Assembly: GCA_900319485.1 (NCBI GenBank)
Contig: ONOQ01000002.1
Coordinates: 85,784-149,783, forward strand
Reading direction: 5' to 3'
DNA length: 64,000 nt
Source of the DNA: an uncultured Bacteroidales bacterium
GTDB lineage: Bacteria; Bacteroidota; Bacteroidia; Bacteroidales; UBA932
Under the pieces are notes generated by a model that was not told the DNA's origin, did not search any database, and worked only from the letters and a program-made list of their open reading frames with translations. Position numbers and translations under genes: made by a program. Shown piece after piece: positions 9,534 through 18,080 of this stretch. How positions within the stretch are numbered: position 1 is the stretch's first letter; each line of letters begins with the position of its first letter.

Positions 9534-9962
9534 ATGTATAAGTACAAAGAGGTAAAGGACAATGCGTTTGTCCTGAGTATTGACAACCATGAGGGGGTTG
9601 CGGCCGCCCTGATGGCTTTCTGCAAGGAGAAGAACATCCTTGCCGGTAACATAACGGGCCTTGGAGCAATCTCGGAGGCCACTTTCCGTTTCCTGAACCC
9701 GGCCACAAAGAAGTACGTGGACAAAACCTTCAAGGAGCAGATGGAAATCACAAACCTTACCGGGAATATCTCTGAGAAGGACGGAAAGCCGTACCTGCAC
9801 CTTCACATCACCGCCAGTAGGAGTGATTACTCGTGCATCGGCGGGCATCTTCTGGAAGCCTACATCAACGGCGCCTGCGAACTTTACGTGGAGGCTTTTC
9901 CGGGGGCTGTTATCGGCCGATACCAGGACCCTGAAACAGGCCTCAACCTTTATGAGTTTTAG
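9534..9962 (+). CDS. PPC-domain (DUF296) DNA-binding protein
   Basis: 142 residues. The reading frame is open further upstream, but that extension runs into the IS end, and the ATG at 9534 begins the conserved MYKYK start. PPC/DUF296 features: ILAGNITGLGAISEATFRFL, PYLHLHITASRSD with the conserved histidines, GGHLLEAYINGACELYVE and a C-terminal GLNLYEF. Prokaryotic PPC proteins form trimers and resemble the DNA-binding part of plant AT-hook proteins; the physiological role is poorly known. The IS sits just upstream, so an earlier promoter may have been displaced; the remaining -7 box implies a leaderless message. The next gene starts four bases after the stop. Confidence 0.88.
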   Translation: MYKYKEVKDNAFVLSIDNHEGVAAALMAFCKEKNILAGNITGLGAISEATFRFLNPATKKYVDKTFKEQMEITNLTGNISEKDGKPYLHLHITASRSDYSCIGGHLLEAYINGACELYVEAFPGAVIGRYQDPETGLNLYEF

Positions 9963-9965
9963 GAT

Positions 9966-10598
9966 ATGGCTATCAAAATCAACCTTCAGGAAACGGAGCA
10001 GGAACTCTTCTGCTGCTCAAAATGGTGGGGAGACCCCGACCTTCCCGCCGACATGGAATATCCCCTTGCAAAGGCGGAGGAAGACGGCGAGGAATTTGAC
10101 TATCCCCTCACCTTCGTGTGCCAGATAGACTGTGCCGATATCGCCCCATATGACCCCGAGGGCCGGCTTCCCCACGAGGGAATGTTCTACATCTTTGCAG
10201 GCCTTGACGAGTACCTTGGCTTTGACAGCCCCTGGCACAACGGCATTGGGGAATGGCCCCGGAAGCAGGTGGTGGTGAAATACACCAAGGCCGTCAATAT
10301 GGAAACCTTCCGCAGCGCCATCCTTGTGGACGACGAAGACCAGCCCCTCACCCAGAAAGCCCTAAAAATGACCTTTGAGGCATGTTCTGAGGCCGATGAC
10401 TGCACAAAACTCCTTGGCTTCCCCTTCTTTGAGGAAGTACGTCAGGAGATGGAAGGCTGCATCAACTTCCTGCAGATAGACTCGGACACCGCGGGGCTCC
10501 GTTTCTACGACGAAGGCCAGCTGAACCTTCTTTACAAGAAGGCCGATTTTGAGGCCGGAAAGTGGAAGCTTGTAAAAGCCTATATGAGCTCCTGCTAA
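9966..10598 (+). CDS. DUF1963 (YwqG-like) family protein
   Basis: 210 residues, cytoplasmic, no signal peptide. The arrangement SKWWGDPDLPADMEYPLA, then YPLTFVCQIDCADIAPYDP, then EGMFYIFAGLDEY, and late NFLQIDSDTAGLRFYDEG follows the DUF1963 pattern (GG-P-LP, L-FLAQI, G-L-FF, LLQID). The function of the family is unknown. It follows the PPC-domain gene by a few bases and probably shares its transcript. Confidence 0.75.
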   Translation: MAIKINLQETEQELFCCSKWWGDPDLPADMEYPLAKAEEDGEEFDYPLTFVCQIDCADIAPYDPEGRLPHEGMFYIFAGLDEYLGFDSPWHNGIGEWPRKQVVVKYTKAVNMETFRSAILVDDEDQPLTQKALKMTFEACSEADDCTKLLGFPFFEEVRQEMEGCINFLQIDSDTAGLRFYDEGQLNLLYKKADFEAGKWKLVKAYMSSC

Positions 10599-10609
10599 AA
10601 CTTTTTTGC

Positions 10610-10617
10610 TATCTTTG
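10610..10617 (+). promoter_or_regulatory. -7 promoter box for the M13 peptidase
   Basis: TATCTTTG, 23 bases before the ATG at 10641. Confidence 0.6.
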
Positions 10618-10640
10618 TGATTCAAATTAAATCATTTGTA

Positions 10641-12650
10641 ATGAAAAAAGCGTTTATCCTTATGATGTCATTCCTTGCAATGGCGGCGTGCGCTCCCAAA
10701 TCCGGAGCACCCGCATTGGATTTGACAGACCTTGACACCACCGCTTCACCCAAGGTGGATTTCTATCAGTACGCAACCGGCGGATGGCAGGTTAAGAACC
10801 CCCTGAGGGCAGAATTCTCCCGCTACGGCAGTTTTGACGCCCTCCGTGAACAGGCGCAGGAGAACCTCAACGCCCTGTTCCAGGAGATGACCACCCTCAA
10901 GGCAAAGCCCGGCACCGTGGAGCAGAAGATCAGCGACCTCTACAAGATGGCCCTTGACTCCACCACCCGCAACAGCCTTGGCGCAGAGCCCATCCAGCCC
11001 TATATCGCAGAAATTCAGGCAGTCGATTCAAAGGACGCCCTTGCCACCCTTCTTGGAAAGATGAACCTCTACGGAGAAGGCGGATTTATGGGATTTGGCG
11101 TGGAGGCCGATCTAACCAACTCCGACATGCAGATCCTCTACCTTTCCCAGGGAGGCCTTGGAATGGGAGACCGTGACTACTACCTCAAACCTGAGAATGC
11201 AGAACTCAAGGCCGGTTATCAGGAATACCTTGGCAAGGTCCTTGGCCTTGCCGGCATAGAGAATGCGGCAGAACTTGTTGCAAAGGATATGGAGGTTGAG
11301 AATGCCATGGCCCAGGCTTTCTGGAGCCGCGAGGAGAACCGCAATATGGCAGCCATCTACAACCCTATGTCCACTGAGGAGATAGCCTCAAAGTGGCCTG
11401 CAATCCGCTTTGACGCCATCACCGCAGCCGCAGGCGTAGAGCCCCAGGAGAAGGTGATTGTTGCTCAACCCTCATACTTTGACGGTCTGGATAAGTTATT
11501 TTCTGAGTGCCCTCTTGAAACCCTCAAGGCATACCTCCTCTGCCAGTTTGTAAGCGATCAGGCAGGCGCCCTCTCCGACGAATTCTACACCGCAAGTTGG
11601 GAGTTCTTCTCCCACCAGATGGCCGGCGCCCAGGAGGAAACTCCCCGCTGGAAGCGCGCTATGAGCGTCCCCAACGGCATCCTTGGAGAGGCCGTAGGTG
11701 AGATGTACGTAGCCCGCTACTTCCCGGAAAGTTCCAAGAAGAAGATGGTGAAACTTGTGGAGAACCTCCGCACAGCCCTTGGACAGCACATCGATGAACT
11801 TGAGTGGATGAGCGATTCCACAAAGGTGCGTGCCCGCGAGAAACTGGCCGCCTTCACCGTGAAGATTGGCTATCCTGACAAATGGAAGGATTACAGTTCA
11901 ATGGACATCAACCCGGAGAGCACCTACTATGAGAACCTCCGCAACGCCAGCGCCTGGTATGTGAAGGACAATCTCTCAAAACTTGGAAAGCCCACGGACA
12001 GGACCGAATGGGGTATGACTCCCCAGACGGTTAACGCCTACTACAACCCCACCACCAACGAGATCTGCTTCCCGGCGGCAATCCTCCAGAAGCCTTTCTT
12101 CGACCCTGAGGCCGATGATCCCGTGAACTACGGCGGAATCGGCGTGGTTATCGGCCACGAAATGTCCCACGGCTTTGACGACCAGGGTTCTATGTTCGAC
12201 GCCACCGGCAATATGGTGAACTGGTGGACCGCAGAGGACAAGGCCAAGTTCGACGCCCTTGGAGACAAACTGGTTGCCCAGTTTGACGAGGTTGAGATCC
12301 TCCCCGGCGTACACGCTAATGGCAGGTACACCCTCGGAGAGAACATCGGAGACCACGGCGGCCTCTCTATCGCATTCACCGCAATGGAGAATGCTGTTGG
12401 TAATAAGCCGGATCCTATGATTGACGGCTTCACCCGCGCCCAGCGCTTCTACCTGAGTTACGGCGCCATCTGGGCCCAGAACATCACAGACCAGGAGAAG
12501 GCGCGCCTCACCAATATGGATCCTCACTCACTGGCTCAGAACCGCGTGAACGTGAGCGTACGTAACTTCGAGACTTTCTTCGAGGCATTTGACATCGAGG
12601 AGGGAGATCCTATGTTCCGTCCTGAGGAAGAGCGCGTACACATTTGGTAG
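10641..12650 (+). CDS. pepO: M13 family metallopeptidase (neprilysin-like, PepO), lipoprotein
   Basis: 669 residues, full length for bacterial M13. Start chosen at MKKAFILMMSFLAMAACAP, a lipoprotein signal (cysteine at 17) that follows a -7 box; an upstream in-frame ATG at 10617 overlaps that box and is unlikely. The zinc site is VVIGHEMSHGFDDQG (HExxH with a variant M-S in the middle), with the third ligand glutamate in ENIGDHGGL and the substrate-binding NAYYNP upstream; the C-terminus ends EERVHIW, matching the usual M13 tail. It should cleave small peptides in the periplasm or at the outer membrane. The permease downstream overlaps its last codons. Confidence 0.95.
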   Translation: MKKAFILMMSFLAMAACAPKSGAPALDLTDLDTTASPKVDFYQYATGGWQVKNPLRAEFSRYGSFDALREQAQENLNALFQEMTTLKAKPGTVEQKISDLYKMALDSTTRNSLGAEPIQPYIAEIQAVDSKDALATLLGKMNLYGEGGFMGFGVEADLTNSDMQILYLSQGGLGMGDRDYYLKPENAELKAGYQEYLGKVLGLAGIENAAELVAKDMEVENAMAQAFWSREENRNMAAIYNPMSTEEIASKWPAIRFDAITAAAGVEPQEKVIVAQPSYFDGLDKLFSECPLETLKAYLLCQFVSDQAGALSDEFYTASWEFFSHQMAGAQEETPRWKRAMSVPNGILGEAVGEMYVARYFPESSKKKMVKLVENLRTALGQHIDELEWMSDSTKVRAREKLAAFTVKIGYPDKWKDYSSMDINPESTYYENLRNASAWYVKDNLSKLGKPTDRTEWGMTPQTVNAYYNPTTNEICFPAAILQKPFFDPEADDPVNYGGIGVVIGHEMSHGFDDQGSMFDATGNMVNWWTAEDKAKFDALGDKLVAQFDEVEILPGVHANGRYTLGENIGDHGGLSIAFTAMENAVGNKPDPMIDGFTRAQRFYLSYGAIWAQNITDQEKARLTNMDPHSLAQNRVNVSVRNFETFFEAFDIEEGDPMFRPEEERVHIW

Positions 12651-13831
12651 CAGACTCCTTCATATCACGTAAGATCAAGTTCAAAGGAAACATCGCGGCC
12701 GTTGCTACGGCCGTGAGTTTCTTTGTTATAATAGTTGCTGTGGCGGTAAGTTCAGGCTTCCGCCATAGCATAAGGGACGGCGTGGCCGCAATGACCGGAG
12801 ACATAAAGATCACACCTTATGTCTCCGGCGGCCAGGATCCCGTCCCGATGCCCCGTCACCTGCCATCTGAGGATAAAATCCTTGCCATTCCCGGGGTAGT
12901 GGAAATTGTCCCGGCCATAAGCCGCGCCGGCATTGTGAAAAACGGGGAGATAGTGCACGGGGTTATCGTGAAAGGGACCCCCGATCAGGTCGGGGGTGAC
13001 GGCCCCGTCATGGCCGGCCCCGACCGGCCATCTCTTGCGGTCTCCATCCCCCACCGCCTTTCTGAAATCACGGGCCTTCAGCCCGGCGAAGACCTCACAA
13101 CCTACTTTGTGGGGGAAAAGGTCCGCGCCCGCAAGTTCCACATCACGGCAGAGCATCGGGACATCATTGAAACCGATGACAACCTCCTGGTGTATGCTGG
13201 TCTTGAGGATATGCAGCGGCTCAACGGCTGGGATTCAACCAGCGTTTCACAACTGGAAGTCAAAGTTAAAAACGCCTCTCCAAAGGTCCTCAAAGACATA
13301 GAGGCCCGTATCGGCTATATCCTTGCAACAAGCCCTGATGAGGACGAGAACGGGCTCTATGTCATTTCATCGGCCCGGAGTTACCCGCAGATTTTTGACT
13401 GGCTGGGGCTTCTGGACGTGAATGTCCTCATCGTCCTTATCCTCATGACGCTGGTTGCGGGTTTCAACATGATCAGCGGCCTTCTGGTGATGCTCCTTAG
13501 AAACATCCCTCTCATCGGCACCCTCAAGGCGCTGGGGATGCAGGACAGGGCAATAGGCCGATTATTCGTGAGAATCGGCGCCGAGGCCGTGCTCAAGGGC
13601 ATGCTTGTGGGTAACGCCCTGGCGTTCCTATTCTGCCTCATCCAGGGCACAACGCACCTTATCAAACTGGATCCAGCCAACTACTTTGTCTCCTTCGTTC
13701 CCGTCCATCTCCCCTTCTGGGGCATCCTTGGGGCCGATATTGCTGCCTTCCTGGGCATAGTTCTCCTCATGTGGCTCCCGGCGCTTTCCATCTCCAAGAT
13801 AGATCCTGCCGAGACCGTCAAGGCCGACTAA
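12644..13831 (+). CDS. FtsX/LolE-like ABC transporter permease
   Basis: 395 residues with a TTG start inside the end of the M13 gene (7-base overlap); no ATG is available before the first membrane helix, so TTG is favoured. N-terminal SFISRKIKFKGN, helix 1 at ~17-35, a large periplasmic MacB-PCD-like domain to ~255, then three helices (VLIVLILMTLVAGFNMISGL; the GTLKALGMQD coupling loop; a C-terminal pair) typical of FtsX. LolC/LolE-type permeases extract lipoproteins from the inner membrane with LolD; no ATPase gene is adjacent. Residues ~111-131 are encoded by two facing palindromes (12974-13034) that also occur in other genes of this window, an in-frame insertion in the periplasmic domain. 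The 3' end overlaps the convergent transglycosylase by four bases. Confidence 0.85.
   Translation: MVADSFISRKIKFKGNIAAVATAVSFFVIIVAVAVSSGFRHSIRDGVAAMTGDIKITPYVSGGQDPVPMPRHLPSEDKILAIPGVVEIVPAISRAGIVKNGEIVHGVIVKGTPDQVGGDGPVMAGPDRPSLAVSIPHRLSEITGLQPGEDLTTYFVGEKVRARKFHITAEHRDIIETDDNLLVYAGLEDMQRLNGWDSTSVSQLEVKVKNASPKVLKDIEARIGYILATSPDEDENGLYVISSARSYPQIFDWLGLLDVNVLIVLILMTLVAGFNMISGLLVMLLRNIPLIGTLKALGMQDRAIGRLFVRIGAEAVLKGMLVGNALAFLFCLIQGTTHLIKLDPANYFVSFVPVHLPFWGILGADIAAFLGIVLLMWLPALSISKIDPAETVKAD
12974..13034. repeat. Pair of GTCAT-type palindromes inside the permease gene
   Basis: Unit 1 (12974-13000) ends CGGGGGTGAC and unit 2 (13007-13034) begins GTCATGGCCGG and ends CCGGCCATCTC; they face each other. 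Unit 1 has CCCCCG/CGGGGG where other copies have TGCCCG/CGGGCA, a paired change that keeps the stem. Both lie in frame. Confidence 0.75.
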
Positions 13832-14418
13832 TACTTGCTGTAATAATAGGAATAGGTGTCCAGAACCTTCTCCACGTAGGAGACGGTGTGGTGGCCTTTT
13901 GGAAGTTGAGTGGAAGCCACTACGTCCCAGCGGCTGGCATCCTCCCCGGCGTCCTGCGCCTGCTTAATCAGGCGCCAAACCTTCCCCTCCCCGAAGTTAT
14001 ATGCCGCAAGGGCGAATTTCAAGGCCTCGGTGGGATTTGCGGCCGTTGAGGAATACATATTCTGGAGGCGCTTGAGATAGCGTGAACCTACCCTGAGATT
14101 GTTGGCGGGCTCAAGGAGATATTCCTGCGAATAGCGGGAACTGAGCACCTGCATAAGCCCCACGGCTCCGCGGGCCGACTGGGCTTCGTTGTGGAAACGG
14201 GACTCGTGATACACCACGGCGGCAATGAGGTGCCAGTCCATCCCCAGGGAATCGGCCGTAGCCTTTATCACCTTGTCATAGGCGCTGAGGGATTCCGTGG
14301 AACGCTCCTGGGCCATTATTTCCTCCGGGGTTTCGGCGCGTGGCACCCTGCTTTTCTGCGGGATGAGAAGGAGCAGCAGCGTGAACGCCGCCGCGTATGC
14401 CAGGGTACGGTTTTTCAT
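13828..14418 (-). CDS. Lytic transglycosylase (SLT domain)
   Basis: 196 residues with an N-terminal hydrophobic anchor or signal (residues 5-20). The SLT domain starts near residue 50: WHLIAAVVYHESRF carries the catalytic glutamate, followed by SARGAVGLMQVL, the NLRVGSRYLKRL segment and FALAAYNFGEGKV. Such enzymes cut peptidoglycan glycan strands with formation of 1,6-anhydromuramic ends; the small size suits an MltE/EmtA-like or MltF C-terminal type. Located in the cell envelope. It lies four bases after the porin gene on the minus strand and is probably co-transcribed with it; its 3' end overlaps the convergent permease gene. Confidence 0.92.
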   Translation of the reverse strand: MKNRTLAYAAAFTLLLLLIPQKSRVPRAETPEEIMAQERSTESLSAYDKVIKATADSLGMDWHLIAAVVYHESRFHNEAQSARGAVGLMQVLSSRYSQEYLLEPANNLRVGSRYLKRLQNMYSSTAANPTEALKFALAAYNFGEGKVWRLIKQAQDAGEDASRWDVVASTQLPKGHHTVSYVEKVLDTYSYYYSKY

Positions 14419-14421
14419 AGG

Positions 14422-17196
14422 TTATCGGCCACCCCTCAGCATACCGCCAAGGCCACCGCCAAGACCGCCGCCAAGACCGCCGCCACCGCCGCCCATTCCG
14501 GCGCCGGCCCTTTCGCTGAGGGTCTTGACCTTCCCGAGAGGCGGGTAGAACGGCCAGGAAATGCCGAATTTGAACACTGCGGGAGGGTTGATATAGTGGT
14601 GGGCGCTGAAGTATTCGTGCTTGTCCAGCGGCCAGCCCTTGCCCATATTCTCAAACTTTATGAATATGCAGGCCTTCTTCCACTGGAGATTGATGAAGGG
14701 GTCGAAGATGGGGGCGTTGCCGTAGAGTTGCTGGTTCTGGTTCATAAACACGCCGGCAACGGGGTTATACGAAGGGGCATACCACAGGGTGTTGTACCTT
14801 AGGTTCACGCCCACCTGGAGTTTCATCACCTTGGGATCCACGACGTTGAACTGCAGATACCACCTGAGGTTGAGCGCCAGGGTGGGCAGCGGCAGGACGT
14901 TCTGGTTTGAGGAGAGTTGCAGCAGCGCCTGGTTGTCAAGATGGACGGGGCCAAACGCGAAGTTCTTGGTGAGGGCCGCCGTAAGGACGCTCATCGGAAC
15001 GGTGTTCTGCCGCGCTATTCCGGTTGTGTCGTAGTAGACGTTATTTGCCAGGAGGGCATAACCGGCCTCGGCCTTGAGGTCCCAGCGCGGGACGCTGAAG
15101 GTAGCGTGAAGTTTGGTTGTGGATACCTTCTGGAAACTGTTTTCCCACATATAGTGGTTGGAGTAGAAGTGCTGCTGGTAGAAGTCCGGGGCCTTCAGGG
15201 AAGTTTCCACGGAGGCCTCCAGGGACATAGGACTGGAAGGATGCCGCCTGAAGGGGAACACGTTCAGTTTTATGCGGCCGCCAAGGCTGAAGTCGTTGGC
15301 CTCTACCCCCGTTAGATGATACCTTCCGGTGGCGTCCCATTCAAGGTACTTGCTCAGCCTTCCCTCTGCTCCGGCATAGGCGTATATTGTGTTCCAGACG
15401 GTATTTGCGGGCTTTATGAGGGAGTATCCGGGCTGCCTCAGGTAGAAAGTCTGCAGGCGGTCTCCTATGCCGCCTTCTATCTTTGACACTATGGCGTCCT
15501 CCTTCCACGGCTGGAGACGGAAGATGATGCGGTTGTCAAGACGCATCGTGCGGAGGGAGTCCGTGCTCTTGGTGGGGTTGATGTAGAAGGTTTCGTCGTA
15601 GAATTCGGCCAGGGACTGGGAGGTGTTGTCCACGTACTTCTTGCTGTAGGTGGTCCATTCCGTACCTGTGCCGATGAAAGCGGTTGTGGTGTTGGTATTG
15701 AGGGTATCTGAAGGCACCCAGGCGGTGTCCTTGCGGTGCTTCAGTTTCTCAATGAACTCAAAGGGGATGCGGTAGTTCTGGTCAAAGAATACCGTGGTTT
15801 TCCTGTATCGGTTTGTGGCCGACGGAAGGTTCACGTCCACTTCCCTTACCTGCACAGTGGTATCCCTGATCCAGAAATTGTCAATTACGCCGCCGCTTTC
15901 CTGGCGGGTTATGCTGTTGGAGATGAATCCGGCGTGGGCAAGCCACTTCTTGCCCAGCCAGTTGGCGGTGACAAAGTAGGTGCGGTTGTCGGTTTCCTCG
16001 TTCTTGAGGTTACCTGCGCCGCCGTAACGCTTCATCTCCAGGGACAGGTTCAGTTGCGGGAGGATGTTCTGGGTTGTGAATATGCGGAAGGCGTCGTTGG
16101 CCTCCGTGCCACTGGAGAAGAGGGATCCGTAGTATTCCCACTCCGTGTAAGGGGTCTTGGTGTTGAAGAAGGGGATGTTGTCGGCCGTGTAAGTCCAGGT
16201 TTCCATGGGCTCATAGTAACTGGTGGTGAGTTCCCGGCCCCTTCTGAAGAAGTTGAAGGTCTGGACGGCGGAGCCCGTGAAACCAAGCCAGGTGGCGCCT
16301 ACGTCCTCCCTCATATGGGGGTAGTCGTAGAAACGGTAGTTGGCGGTGGTGTCCCACTCCTTGTACTCTATGCCGTTGTAGTTACGGTCACGCTTCCAGG
16401 AGATTAGGCGCTTGAAGAAGAGGCTGTCCGGGAGGAAGGCCGTCTCAAGTACCCTGGGAGTGCTCTGGCGGATGCTGTCCTTGACGCGCTTTATGCTGTC
16501 CTTGTGCTTTAGGATTGAATCCTGGCGGTGAAGGAGGATGGGGAGTTTCTGCTCGTAGTCATAGCGCTTTCTCTCCGCCTTGGTAAGACCGGCGTACCAC
16601 CTTTCGAACTTCTCCTTGGCGGTGCGGGTTGAATCGTCAAGATAGAGGGAATCGATGCGGGGCCAGAGGAGGGAGTCTCCTTCGGCCTTCAGGGAATCCA
16701 CCACAAGCCTGTGGGTGAAGGAGTCCTTTACGGCCACGTACCACTCATAGAGGAAGGGGTCCGTAAGTTTCAGGCTGTCCGGGACTTTCATAGTGTCACG
16801 GGCATAGACCTTTGGCATAGTATCCTCCTGGGGGATGCCGAATAGGTCGAAGTCCTCTTCATCGGCCAGGCTGTCAAGGGGGCTCCTGGATTCCGAGTCA
16901 AGGTGCAGGAGGACATTGTAGAGAGAGTCCATCCTGGCGGTATCGGCCTTGGCTTTCAGGCTGTCAATAAGGGCCTGGATGCTGTCACGCTTATGCTGGA
17001 GGACGGTTCTCCGGATGGAGTCTGCTGCGGCCTTGAGGCTGTCTGCCGCTGCGGTATCGGCCTTTACCGTATCCTTGACGGCAACGGGGAACCACCTGTG
17101 CAGGCGGGCGGCGCGGTTAACCTCCACGCCCACCGTCTGGGCCGCAACCAGACCGGCCACGGCTATTGGCAGCAGTATGTTCCCTATCTTAGACAT
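14422..17196 (-). CDS. Putative porin (Porin_10 family)
   Basis: 924 residues. An N-terminal hydrophobic segment (IGNILLPIAVAGLVAAQ) is followed by ~200 residues dominated by repeated D-S-L and K-D-S-I-K motifs likely to form helix or coil, then ~650 residues with alternating aromatic and polar beta strands typical of an outer-membrane barrel. The layout fits the Bacteroidota Porin_10 family. The C-terminus carries an unusual glycine-rich tail (GGGGGGLGGGLGGGLGG) ending MLRGGR after the barrel. A -7 box on the minus strand ends six bases before the ATG, so the message may be leaderless. The substrate is unknown. Confidence 0.82.
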   Translation of the reverse strand: MSKIGNILLPIAVAGLVAAQTVGVEVNRAARLHRWFPVAVKDTVKADTAAADSLKAAADSIRRTVLQHKRDSIQALIDSLKAKADTARMDSLYNVLLHLDSESRSPLDSLADEEDFDLFGIPQEDTMPKVYARDTMKVPDSLKLTDPFLYEWYVAVKDSFTHRLVVDSLKAEGDSLLWPRIDSLYLDDSTRTAKEKFERWYAGLTKAERKRYDYEQKLPILLHRQDSILKHKDSIKRVKDSIRQSTPRVLETAFLPDSLFFKRLISWKRDRNYNGIEYKEWDTTANYRFYDYPHMREDVGATWLGFTGSAVQTFNFFRRGRELTTSYYEPMETWTYTADNIPFFNTKTPYTEWEYYGSLFSSGTEANDAFRIFTTQNILPQLNLSLEMKRYGGAGNLKNEETDNRTYFVTANWLGKKWLAHAGFISNSITRQESGGVIDNFWIRDTTVQVREVDVNLPSATNRYRKTTVFFDQNYRIPFEFIEKLKHRKDTAWVPSDTLNTNTTTAFIGTGTEWTTYSKKYVDNTSQSLAEFYDETFYINPTKSTDSLRTMRLDNRIIFRLQPWKEDAIVSKIEGGIGDRLQTFYLRQPGYSLIKPANTVWNTIYAYAGAEGRLSKYLEWDATGRYHLTGVEANDFSLGGRIKLNVFPFRRHPSSPMSLEASVETSLKAPDFYQQHFYSNHYMWENSFQKVSTTKLHATFSVPRWDLKAEAGYALLANNVYYDTTGIARQNTVPMSVLTAALTKNFAFGPVHLDNQALLQLSSNQNVLPLPTLALNLRWYLQFNVVDPKVMKLQVGVNLRYNTLWYAPSYNPVAGVFMNQNQQLYGNAPIFDPFINLQWKKACIFIKFENMGKGWPLDKHEYFSAHHYINPPAVFKFGISWPFYPPLGKVKTLSERAGAGMGGGGGGLGGGLGGGLGGMLRGGR

Positions 17197-17202
17197 AGCC
17201 TA

Positions 17203-17210
17203 CAAATATA
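17203..17210 (-). promoter_or_regulatory. -7 promoter box for the porin gene
   Basis: TATATTTG on the minus strand, six bases from the ATG at 17196. Confidence 0.6.
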
Positions 17211-17257
17211 ACGTATTTTCACAACTTTCCCAACCCCTGCCCCCCTTCCCCCTCACG

Positions 17258-17369
17258 CTTCTCCCCTGGCGGTGGAATCCAACACGCTGACTACCAGCCA
17301 CTTACACGGGTTTCTACTAGAAAAAGTTCTGGTAGAAACTCTCATAACTCGCTGTGCATCAAACACTTA
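17258..17369. repeat. 112-bp inverted repeat, left arm
   Basis: Aligns without gaps to the reverse complement of 19022-19133 at roughly 80% identity by eye; the outer 20 bases (CTTCTCCCCTGGCGGTGGAA) and the stretch GTTCTGGTAGAAACTCTCAT are identical. Each arm contains its own hairpin (TTTCTACTAGAA pairing with TTCTGGTAGAAA here). The two arms face each other around two transporter genes. Confidence 0.85.
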
Positions 17370-17401
17370 ACCCCCACCGCTTCCTTGTCCGTTTTTTTTC
17401 G

Positions 17402-17409
17402 TACCTTTG
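17402..17409 (+). promoter_or_regulatory. -7 promoter box for the two-transporter operon
   Basis: TACCTTTG fits TAnnTTTG and ends eight bases before the ATG at 17418, just inside the left inverted-repeat arm. Confidence 0.6.
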
Positions 17410-17417
17410 TACCTGTT

Positions 17418-18080
17418 ATGAGTTCAGACATTCTAAGAAGATACAGCATATCCACGCTGGGCCTCGTTCTGGTGGCCCTTGGTGTGGGTATTTCCATAAA
17501 GAGCAACCTGGGGATCGCCCCTCCTTCCTGCCCTCCTACCATCCTTTCACTGAAGTGGGGCGCCATTTCCATCGGCACATTCACCTGGATGATGCACATC
17601 GTGTTCATCCTCACCCAGTGGGCCCTGCTGGGGAAGAAGTTCCAACTACGCTACCTGATGCAGATTCCCGCGGCGTTTGTGTTTGGCTATATGTGCGACG
17701 CCTCAATCTGGCTTTTCAATGCCATAGATGCTCCCTCCACAAACTACGTGGTCCAGATCCTTCTGAGCCTGGGAGCGGTGGTGCTCACGGCTATCGGCAT
17801 TAAACTGGAGGTGGTGGGAGACGGATGGATTCTTGCCGGTGACAAACTTGTAGCAGTGCTGTCGGAGGTTACAAAGAGCCCTTTCAGCAGGGTGAAAGTG
17901 ATCTTTGACATAGTGATGGTTGCCTTTACGGCCGCGTTCTCATTCATTGTCTTCGGCCTTCTGGACGGCAACGGCCACACCGTGGTCATCCGTGAGGGCA
18001 CCCTCATCCTTGCCATACTCACAGGCATCTGCATGAGGTTTACGGACCCTCTCATAGACCGCATCTTCACTAAAAAATGA
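17418..18080 (+). CDS. YczE/YitT-like integral membrane protein (DUF6198-like)
   Basis: 220 residues with about six membrane helices. The N-terminal GLVLVALGVGISIKSNLGIAP and the late KVIFDIVMVAFTAAFSFIVF segments resemble the YczE/YyaS/YitT group of membrane proteins, whose transported substrate is unknown. The start at 17418 is preferred to an upstream in-frame start because the promoter box lies between them. The stop overlaps the ATG of the following symporter gene (ATGA), so the two are co-translated. Both genes sit inside a 1.9-kb unit bounded by 112-bp inverted repeats. Confidence 0.75.
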   Translation: MSSDILRRYSISTLGLVLVALGVGISIKSNLGIAPPSCPPTILSLKWGAISIGTFTWMMHIVFILTQWALLGKKFQLRYLMQIPAAFVFGYMCDASIWLFNAIDAPSTNYVVQILLSLGAVVLTAIGIKLEVVGDGWILAGDKLVAVLSEVTKSPFSRVKVIFDIVMVAFTAAFSFIVFGLLDGNGHTVVIREGTLILAILTGICMRFTDPLIDRIFTKK

